A DNA stretch of 64,000 nt, taken from positions 248,001 to 312,000 of the forward strand of contig NZ_JASKMS010000002.1 of the NCBI RefSeq assembly GCF_030124145.1. Reading direction: 5' to 3'. The position numbers and the translations under genes were made by a program. The DNA comes from Streptomyces sp. 378. GTDB taxonomy: Bacteria > Actinomycetota > Actinomycetes > Streptomycetales > Streptomycetaceae. This document shows positions 8,304 to 15,603 of the stretch, one piece after another; the stretch's first letter is position 1; each line of letters begins with the position of its first letter. Below the pieces are notes generated by a model. The model saw only the letters and a program-made list of their open reading frames with translations, did not search any database and was not told the origin of the DNA.

Positions 8304-10670
8304 ATGGGGAAGAGGCAGACGCGATCGCGTCAGAAAGGTAAGGGAGTGGTGTGGCCGGGCCAGCAGGCTGCCGCTTCCCAGCGCAGCGAGACCACCCGTG
8401 TGCGTCAGCCAGCTCCTGTGGCGCCCAGCACCACTTCGGGGAGCAACGAAACCGTCGCGCTGCTGACGGAAATACAGCAGGTGGCGAGCGAGGCGCAGGT
8501 GGTCCTGGCGGCGGGTGACAAGACCGTCGACACGCACTCCGGCTTGGAACACGCGTGGCAGCTCTACCGCGCTCTCGCCAAGCGCCAGGAAGACGCGGCG
8601 AACGCCCTAACGGTACAGGCAGAGCGGCTTCAGGCAGAGCGGGAGGAGCTCGCTGCCGCGGCTGCCCGCCAGGCAGAGGACGCGGCTTCGGTGCAGGACG
8701 AACGCGCCGCCCTGGCCACGCGCACGGAGCTCCTCGACCGCAGGGAGCGTGATCTTTCCGACCGTGAGCGATCGGCGGAAGCGCAATTCGCCGAACGTCG
8801 TCTGGCAGCCGGCCGTGAGCTGGAGAGCTGGCTGGCGGAGCAGCGGCAGACGGCCGTGGACGCCCTCGACAGCGAACGCCGGGCCCGGCATGCGAGGTGG
8901 ACCGAGGAGCAGAGTCGCCTGGCCGAGGCGCAGACGGTCCTGGACCAGAGGGAAAGCGAACTGACCCAGCGCGAGAGGGACCTGCGTTCCGCGCAGCTCC
9001 GGCTGGAGGACGAACGCGAGGACATCGTCCACCTCAAAGCCGCGCTCAAGGAACAACAGGCCAGCCGGGCGGAACGGTTCGAGGGCGAGCTGACGAGCCG
9101 CACCGGCCAGCTGGTCCAGCAACTGGAGGAGTACCGGCAGAAGGCGGCTGCCCTGGCCGAGGGCAACGAGCGCCTGGGCGCTCGGCTCAACGAGTACGAA
9201 AGCGCTCTGGCGTCCCTGGGCGGCATGACCTTGGAGCAGGTCGTCGAGCGCCTTACCGAACTCCGCGCCGAGAACGCCCGCCTGCTGGAGGAGAGCGCCA
9301 CGGCGCCACGGGCGGAAGCGCGCATGCTCGAGCAACTGCGGCAGCAAGTCACGCAACTCATCGCCGACAACGAGGAACTGGTGCGGGAGCGCGGAGAACT
9401 GGAGTCCGCTCTGCAACGTGACCGTATCGCGGTCAACGAGCGCCAGAACTACCTGGAGATCAACAACTGGTTGAGTGCCGCCAACGGCCAACTGCAACAG
9501 CTCCTCAACGAGGAAGCAGCCAAACTCAACGCCACAGCCCAGGCCGGCAAGGACGGTCACGTGTTCCCGGCCTGCGCACGCATGGACCGGGAGTTCGGCA
9601 CACCCCTGCCTTCCGATGCGCCCATGCCGGGCATGCCCGATCTGGTGCGCCAGATGCAGGCGGTCATCCGGCAGAAGGCCGGCCTTTCCTATCGCCTGTC
9701 GGACCTGCGCCTAGTTCTGGCGGGCATGGCGATGAGCCGTCTCCATCTGTTCCAGGGCATCAGCGGCATCGGCAAGACCGGCCTGGCCCGGGCGCTGGCC
9801 GGCGCCTTCGGCAGTGACACCAGTGTCGCCGTGGTTCCCGTCCAGGCCGGCTGGCGCGATCCGCAGGACCTCATGGGTTACTACAACAGCTTCGACCGGG
9901 TCTTCTATGAATCGGAGTTCACCAAAGCCCTGTACCGCGCTCAGTGCCCCGCCTTCAAGGACCGGCCCTTCTTCATCGTCCTGGACGAGATGAACCTCTC
10001 CCATCCCGAACAGTACTTCAGCGGAGTGCTGTCGGCCCTCGCCATCAAGGACCGACCCAGACTGACGCTGACCACAGCACCGGTCGGAAACCCCGCCGAC
10101 CTGATCATCGACGGAACGCACCTCGCCATTCCGGAAAACGTCTGGTTCATCGGGACGGCCAACCATGACGAAACGACCGTCGGCTTCGCCGACAAGACCT
10201 ACGACCGGGCCTTCGTCCTGGAACTGCCCTGGCAGCACCCGGAGCTGCCGGTGACGCCGTGCGCACCGGCGCAGCCCCTCGGACTCGGACGTATCAGCCA
10301 GGCTTTCGGCGAGGCGCAGGCCACCTACGGCACACAGGCCGACGGCATCATCGATTTTCTCGACACCCTCTGGCGCAGGCGCTTCGCGGATGAGCTGCGC
10401 ATCGGCTGGGGCAACCGGCTCGAGCTACAGATCAAGGAGTTCACACCAGTCGTGGTCGCCGCCGGAGGCAGCCCGGGGGAAGCGCTGGACCACCTGCTGG
10501 CCACACGCATCCTGCGCTCCGTCCGGGGGCGATACGACATCCATGCTGACACCCTCGACACACTGCGCACCGACCTTGTCGAAAGCCTGACACACTTCGA
10601 CAGCGCTCACGAGCCGACGGCAACACAACGACTGCTGGACGACGAAATCCGCTCGCGCGGTCGGCGATGA
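8304..10670 (+). CDS. McrB-like AAA+ NTPase with long N-terminal coiled coil
   Basis: A 788-aa protein. Residues ~85-420 are an almost unbroken run of E, R, Q, A and L heptads, a long coiled coil. The AAA+ module follows: Walker A GISGIGKT at 485-492 and Walker B VLDEMNLSHPEQYF (D561, E562), the form typical of McrB, then a sensor-type strand ending GTANHDETT. McrB family proteins are NTP-driven motors that assemble into rings and act with a nuclease or effector encoded next door. The usual N-terminal DNA-recognition domain is replaced here by the coiled coil. The stop overlaps the next gene (ATGA). It probably acts as the motor of this locus, with the following DUF2357-like protein as partner. 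Confidence 0.85.
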   Translation: MGKRQTRSRQKGKGVVWPGQQAAASQRSETTRVRQPAPVAPSTTSGSNETVALLTEIQQVASEAQVVLAAGDKTVDTHSGLEHAWQLYRALAKRQEDAANALTVQAERLQAEREELAAAAARQAEDAASVQDERAALATRTELLDRRERDLSDRERSAEAQFAERRLAAGRELESWLAEQRQTAVDALDSERRARHARWTEEQSRLAEAQTVLDQRESELTQRERDLRSAQLRLEDEREDIVHLKAALKEQQASRAERFEGELTSRTGQLVQQLEEYRQKAAALAEGNERLGARLNEYESALASLGGMTLEQVVERLTELRAENARLLEESATAPRAEARMLEQLRQQVTQLIADNEELVRERGELESALQRDRIAVNERQNYLEINNWLSAANGQLQQLLNEEAAKLNATAQAGKDGHVFPACARMDREFGTPLPSDAPMPGMPDLVRQMQAVIRQKAGLSYRLSDLRLVLAGMAMSRLHLFQGISGIGKTGLARALAGAFGSDTSVAVVPVQAGWRDPQDLMGYYNSFDRVFYESEFTKALYRAQCPAFKDRPFFIVLDEMNLSHPEQYFSGVLSALAIKDRPRLTLTTAPVGNPADLIIDGTHLAIPENVWFIGTANHDETTVGFADKTYDRAFVLELPWQHPELPVTPCAPAQPLGLGRISQAFGEAQATYGTQADGIIDFLDTLWRRRFADELRIGWGNRLELQIKEFTPVVVAAGGSPGEALDHLLATRILRSVRGRYDIHADTLDTLRTDLVESLTHFDSAHEPTATQRLLDDEIRSRGRR

Positions 10671-12604
10671 GCCGGGAAGCGGCCGAGCCGGAACTCGGCT
10701 CTCTCCTCGTCCGCCATCTCCTTGCGGTGTCTGCCCGTCTCGCCGAGGAGGCCGCTACGCTCGACGACTGGCTGGCCATGCCGCCGATCATCCTCGACGT
10801 CACCGATGAGACGGAAGCCTTGACGGTGGAGGACGTCTTCGAGCGGGAGTCCGGTGCGCTGCGCACGGTATGCCACCGCCCGTACACGCGCCTGCGTACG
10901 GTGGAGGAAGTCCTGCCGACGTCCCAGGTGCGCTCGATCGCCGCAGGCGCGACGGCACGTCTGGCCGCCCACCCCGAGGACTGGGCCTCGCATACGCTCG
11001 CCGGTGTCCGGCCCAGCCGTCTGCTGGCCCGGCGCAGTGAGGAAAACGCCGACATCTACGAGAACCGGGTCGCGATCGCCGTCCTCAACGTGATGCGGTC
11101 GCATCTGCAGAAGCGCATCGCCAAGCTCAGGGACCTGAGCAGGATGGTGGACGATGTGCACGGCCTGCTCATGCCCTCGCAGGAAACTTCTTGGCGGGCC
11201 CGACGAGACCTAGCCAAACTGTTCAGGAACATCGAGGAATCCGGTCGACATCAGGCAGCCGCGGAGGTACGCCGACGGGCACTGGAATCCTCCCTCATGA
11301 CGGTGGAGTTGATGCTGGGCTCGCCGCTGGCACGCGCGGTCGACCACCGCTCCGCACCGCCGCGCGAACTGCATCCGACGAACCTGCTGAGCAGTGATCC
11401 GCACTACCGCAGGGTGGCTCTGCTCTGGCAAGCCTGTACCGCGATCGAGACCCCGCGTCTCGGAGAAGCCGAAACGACCCGTCGGCGACAGGAGGTCCTC
11501 GGCGCCTTCGAGCGTTTCACCGGCCTCCTTCTGCTGCTCGCCTGCAAGCTGCTCCAGGCCGTCCCGGAAGCCGGCCAGCCGGTCCCTTCCCCCGGCTGCT
11601 CCACCCGTTTCCGCATGCGAGGCGAACTGCTGACGGTCACCTGGTCCCGGACGGGCGACTTCGTCCTTCACTGGCGCACGCGGCAGGTGCTCCGCGTCGT
11701 ACCGATCGCGACCGACCTGTGCACGGCTCCCGACGCCTCCTCGGTCGCTGCGGCGATCACGGAGTCCCGCCGTGACCGGCCGAGCGCCGTGTGCGACAAC
11801 GACCTGATCGTCTATCCAGGGCTGCTTCAAGCACGGCAGGACGCTGAGCCTGACGTCGTCCGGGCCTCCTATCGGATCGGTCGCCGCGACGGCGACGCGC
11901 CCGAGCGGCATGTCGACGTCGCTCCTCTGTCCCCTCTGGACATTTTCAGCGTCAGCCGCCTGCTGCGGGCCGTCCAATGGGCGACACTGGGTGCCGACGC
12001 GCGCGACTACCCCCACACCGTGCCCGTGCCCGCAGGCAATCGCTCCGCTCTGGCGGGCTGCGGCTGGCTCGAACCCCGGCCCGACGGTGTCGCGGTCGTA
12101 CGCGCCCCGAGCCAGACCGAGTTGGAGCGTCTCCCCGCTCGACTGAAACAGACCCTCAGGCGGCACGGCAGTGGCCGGGCAACCGAGCACGAGACCCGGG
12201 GATTGCGTGTCCTGTGTGCGGCGTTGGAAGAGGCGGCCGCCAAGACCGAACTGCTCGAAGTGTGCCCGGTGTGCGCCAAGACCGGACCTCAGCGCCAGAC
12301 GGTCTTCGAGCCCCGTGAGGACGGCCTGTTCGCAGCGTCCTGCACCTCGTGCCGTACCAGGTGGGAGCTCCGTCGCTGCCTGGCCTGTGGCGACACCTTC
12401 CCGTTGCTCAATCCGGACGGCCTTGCCGCTACCGGTGCTCCCGAACCCGACCTCGATCGCCGTGCCGGTGGGGTTCTCCTGGCGGTTCCGTGCTGGTCTG
12501 CGGAGCGCACCGGCCAGTCCGTCTGTCCCGCCTGCGGCACCTGCGGTGAGGCGGGACGAGTCACTTCCTGCCCGCGCGGCTGTTCGGCCCAGCCACCGCT
12601 CTGA
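10667..12604 (+). CDS. DUF2357-like protein with C-terminal zinc ribbons, McrB partner
   Basis: A 645-aa protein whose ATG overlaps the McrB-like stop. Residues ~110-200 contain RRSEENADIYENRVA followed by a long basic helix, resembling the DUF2357 domain that accompanies McrB-like ATPases. The C-terminal ~110 residues hold at least three cysteine pairs (CPVC near 533, CTSC, CLAC and CPAC), so probably two zinc ribbons. I looked for a PD-(D/E)xK nuclease signature of the McrC kind and did not find a convincing one, so nuclease activity is not claimed. It is the last gene of the operon; degraded DNA follows. Assignment to DUF2357 rests on local resemblance. Confidence 0.6.
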   Translation: MSREAAEPELGSLLVRHLLAVSARLAEEAATLDDWLAMPPIILDVTDETEALTVEDVFERESGALRTVCHRPYTRLRTVEEVLPTSQVRSIAAGATARLAAHPEDWASHTLAGVRPSRLLARRSEENADIYENRVAIAVLNVMRSHLQKRIAKLRDLSRMVDDVHGLLMPSQETSWRARRDLAKLFRNIEESGRHQAAAEVRRRALESSLMTVELMLGSPLARAVDHRSAPPRELHPTNLLSSDPHYRRVALLWQACTAIETPRLGEAETTRRRQEVLGAFERFTGLLLLLACKLLQAVPEAGQPVPSPGCSTRFRMRGELLTVTWSRTGDFVLHWRTRQVLRVVPIATDLCTAPDASSVAAAITESRRDRPSAVCDNDLIVYPGLLQARQDAEPDVVRASYRIGRRDGDAPERHVDVAPLSPLDIFSVSRLLRAVQWATLGADARDYPHTVPVPAGNRSALAGCGWLEPRPDGVAVVRAPSQTELERLPARLKQTLRRHGSGRATEHETRGLRVLCAALEEAAAKTELLEVCPVCAKTGPQRQTVFEPREDGLFAASCTSCRTRWELRRCLACGDTFPLLNPDGLAATGAPEPDLDRRAGGVLLAVPCWSAERTGQSVCPACGTCGEAGRVTSCPRGCSAQPPL

Positions 12605-12754
12605 ACCGGGAAGGTGCGTCTATCCCTCGAACGGGCCGTGGCCCGGAATGCCTCGGCGCAGCACAGGCAGAACAGGATCGTCGCGGCGTCCGCTGGGCAT
12701 GTGGTGTCACGTCAGTTCGGTAGAGTGGCCTCACCCTCCGCGCAGAAGCGCCCT

Positions 12755-13486
12755 CGGGACGGTTGCAGGCAAAGCACTCGCGCTGGACGGCCCCTGCGTC
12801 GTCCTCATCACCGACACCTACTACGGCCTACTCGACCGAGCCCGCTGGTCGGCACGGGTATGCGAGACCGTGAACGCTCTGGAAGCCGACCTGGTCTGCC
12901 ACACTGGCGACATCGCGGACGGCACGGCCGCACGTCGCCGCGCGCAGGCCGCCCCGCTCGTACCGTGCGCGCGACCCGGGCTCGTGTAAACGTCACCGGC
13001 AACCACGAGTACTACAGCCGAGGCACAGGGCTGAGTCGATCTGGTGGACGAGTTGGGCTGGGAGCCGCTGCGCAACCGCCATCTGCTGGTCGAGCGCGGA
13101 GGCGACACCCTCGTGGTCGCCGGCGTGGACGACGTCACCGCCGAGGCTTCCGGACTGGAAGGCCGCTGCGCCCACCTCGCCGGAGCCTTGAACGGCGCCG
13201 ACCCCGACCTGCCTGTCCTGCTCGTGGCCCACCAGCCCAAGTTCGTCGACCGGGCGGTAGCCGCCGACATCGACCTCCAACTCTCCGGTCAGACCCACGG
13301 CGGCCAGATGTGGCCCTTCCACCACCTCGTCCGCATCGACCAGCCCGCCCTCGCCAGCCTCAGCCACCGCAGCCCCCACACCCTCCTCTACACCAGCCGC
13401 CTCACGGCTTCTGGGGCCCGCCATTCCGCCCCAGCGAGATCACCCTGCCCGTGCTCCGCAGCCCGCACATGCCCACCGGGCCGTAG
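12755..13486 (+). pseudogene. Metallophosphoesterase remnant (YkuE-like), several frameshifts
   Basis: Pieces of one calcineurin-like phosphoesterase are spread over three frames. They occur in order: an LITDTYYG metal-site strand with CHTGDIADG near 12.8-12.9 kb, VTGNHEYYS near 13.0 kb in another frame, then from 13044 a frame with LLVAHQPKFVD and LQLSGQTHGGQMWPFHH, and finally FWGPPFRPSEITLPVLR near 13.4 kb in a further frame. All metal-binding motifs can still be recognised, so the decay is recent. The N-terminal membrane anchor usual for this family is missing. At least three frame changes are needed, too many for sequencing error. It lies between the conflict operon and the integrase. 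Confidence 0.85.
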
Positions 13487-13699
13487 ACGGGGCGGGCCAA
13501 CACATCCGCTTGGAGTAGTCCACGAGCCGAGGGGTGCGGCGTCGACAAATGACCAGGCTCGTCTCGCCGAGGGCAAGATCCGGACCATTCCCGGGCCGGC
13601 GGCTCCAACGAACCACACGTGGACACGTTTTACACAGCTCAGCGACGCTTGGCGCCTGCACCACCAGCAGACGAAGAACCTGCTGATCTCAGCACCGAA

Positions 13700-14836
13700 T
13701 CAAGCCGCTTCCCACAAGCCTGCATCCAAAATGCGAGCCGCCTTCGCGATGCTCCCAGGCATCAGGTGCCGGTAGGTCCGATACGTCTCCTCAATGGACT
13801 TGTGCCCCATCCATTCCGCCACGTCGGTGATCGGTATTCCGTTCCCGAGCGCGTTCGAGGCGAAGTAGTGCCGGAAGCCATACATGCCGACACCGTCCGC
13901 CGCGGGGAGGTTCCTGAAGAGCTTCTGCACACGGCGGCGTTCCATCGGTTCCGTGTAGTAGCCGCTTGGGCCGCGCAGGAGATAGCCATCCTGCGTGGTG
14001 CTGTGCTTATCCTCGTACCGCTCGATAGCTTCCCGCACTGAGCGCGGCAGAGGGACCTCCCGGAACTCCCCCGCCTTGCGGTGCTTCAGCTTCGCCGGCC
14101 TGTGCGTGTTGGAGTGGATCTGCTCATGCACTCGGTAGACGTCATCCGCCACAACGTTGTTGACGTTCACTGCCCGGGCTTCCCCGTTTCGCAAACCACA
14201 GCCCACCATCATGACGATCTCAAGCGCGAGATACTCGTCAGCGGCAGTCAGCGCCTTCTTCACATAGTCGAGGGGCGGGATGACCACCTTCTGGCGGACG
14301 TACTCCGGCTCCTGGACTCCCTTCACAGGATCGTCCGCCATGGCCCCCTTGCCATAGGCGTCCCGCAATATCGCCTTCAGAGTGCGGAAGATGTTCACCT
14401 GGTTCCCGCGGCCCACCCCATCGGCCTCCAACTCGTCCAGGAAACGCTCGACCACGATCGGCGTGACAGAGTTCAGCTTCCTTGATCCGAGACGAGGGAT
14501 GATGTGCACGTTGATGGAGCTGTCGACGTGCCAGCCCGTGGAGTATTCCGTCATCCTCCGCTGCCGCGGCCGCCACTGCTTCGCGTATTCCGCGACCGTC
14601 TGCTGACCGAGTTCCCGGCGGGCCTCGGCAACGGACGGCGCCGTCTTCTTTTTCTCCGCATAGATCTGCGTAAGGCGCTCGATCGCGTCGTCCTGCGTGC
14701 CGAAGCCAGCCTCTTCACGCTCCTTGCCGAGAGCGTCCCTGAACCGAATCGTGTACGGGTGCGAGCAACGGGTCGGCCTGGAACAACCGCACTCCTTGAA
14801 GAACGACCCCATCCCACGAGCGAGCTGTCGAGCCAC
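13700..14836 (-). CDS. Tyrosine-family site-specific integrase
   Basis: A 378-aa phage-type tyrosine recombinase. The N-terminal part contains a short CGCSRPTRCSHPY segment, which may bind zinc, then the SAM-like core-binding domain (residues ~85-180). The catalytic domain has the first arginine in GLRNGEA, then YGFRHYFAS, where the usual histidine of H-x-x-R is tyrosine, then WMGH and the nucleophile region TYRTYRHLMP. GTG 14836 follows GGAAGG at good spacing. It points away from the repeat-rich stretch at 14.9-15.3 kb, where its attachment site would be expected. It marks the neighbouring DNA as part of an integrated element or its relic. No excisionase or replication gene is adjacent, and no tRNA gene was found beside it. 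Confidence 0.92.
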   Translation of the reverse strand: MARQLARGMGSFFKECGCSRPTRCSHPYTIRFRDALGKEREEAGFGTQDDAIERLTQIYAEKKKTAPSVAEARRELGQQTVAEYAKQWRPRQRRMTEYSTGWHVDSSINVHIIPRLGSRKLNSVTPIVVERFLDELEADGVGRGNQVNIFRTLKAILRDAYGKGAMADDPVKGVQEPEYVRQKVVIPPLDYVKKALTAADEYLALEIVMMVGCGLRNGEARAVNVNNVVADDVYRVHEQIHSNTHRPAKLKHRKAGEFREVPLPRSVREAIERYEDKHSTTQDGYLLRGPSGYYTEPMERRRVQKLFRNLPAADGVGMYGFRHYFASNALGNGIPITDVAEWMGHKSIEETYRTYRHLMPGSIAKAARILDAGLWEAA

Positions 14837-15550
14837 GCATCAAGCCTTCCGAGCAGGGCGCCGGGCGGCACAGCAGGCCCCTGCCACAGGTGCAGGTCAG
14901 CAAGCCGGACACCGTCCGGCCTGATGCTGACCTTTTGCTGACCTGGAGGCGGCAATCAGGGCCCTGACCTGCGAAAACACCCAAACGCTAGATCTTGGAC
15001 TTGAACAGAGTACGCAGCACTTTGGACTCCTGGAAGACGGCTCCCTGCCAGCTTTCTGCAGGTCAAGGGCGGTCTTTACTGTACACCGGCACGCATTGGA
15101 CTCGAAGATTGTGAGGAACATCGCTTCACTCTGGCAAGAAGGCTTCCTGCCTACGCCTCCGTGCGAACCAGGCTGCTGCGGTGCCGTCGCCAAGGCACCT
15201 TCTCAGACAACCGTCTCGGAATGTGCGGGGACTGGTACTGATCAGATGCTGACCTAGCTGACGACATATCAGGCACACGAGGAGCCCAGGGCGAGTCGCT
15301 TCACGCGAGCACCTATGGCAAATAAGCGGTGTAACTCGCGCCTCGGGATGGCTCGGTGTGCGGATTCCCGGCTACGCCGAAGTGAGGCCGGTCGTGCTCG
15401 GCGGCGCTCTTGCCGACACCAAAGCTTCGGCACCTTCACCGTGTGGCTGAGGCGAGACAGGTGGAGCGCGAGGACTGACAGCGAAGGGGCCGGTGACTCC
15501 CGCACGAGCGCCCTGGTGCTGGCCTCCCACGTCACGAACGTCAGCCTACG
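14837..15550. other. Gene-free stretch between integrase and GH30 terminator
   Basis: About 700 bp with no convincing gene on either strand. The base composition is visibly more AT-rich than its surroundings. It holds the TGCTGACCT repeats and probably the integrase promoter; no attachment-site core could be identified without the other end of the element. Confidence 0.55.
14894..15255. repeat. Four copies of the 9-mer TGCTGACCT upstream of the integrase
   Basis: AGGTCAGCA (inverted) is at 14894-14902, and TGCTGACCT at 14925-14933, 14936-14944 and 15247-15255. Between the first two lies a perfect 7-3-7 inverted repeat (14904-14920, GCCGGAC and GTCCGGC). The cluster lies just upstream of the integrase start, as arm-type integrase or excisionase sites do in attP regions. 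The function is inferred. Confidence 0.55.
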
Positions 15551-15588
15551 GCCGGAGTGGCACCCCTGGTGAGGCGTGCCACTCCGGC
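15551..15588 (-). terminator. Strong hairpin terminator after the GH30 gene
   Basis: A perfect 13-bp stem (GCCGGAGTGGCAC at 15551-15563 pairing with 15576-15588) and a 12-base loop lie 16 bp past the GH30 stop. There is no T-tract, as is usual for Streptomyces terminators. Confidence 0.8.
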
Positions 15589-15603
15589 CCTCAAAGCCCG
15601 AGG

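Noticed and set aside
10667..12604. McrC-type PD-(D/E)xK nuclease in the DUF2357-like protein
   Set aside because: No convincing D...ExK arrangement was found; only zinc ribbons and the DUF2357-like region are supported.
14897..15193. 98-codon minus-strand frame upstream of the integrase
   Set aside because: No ribosome-binding site, no recognisable family, and it crosses the repeat cluster; an excisionase was considered but nothing resembles one.
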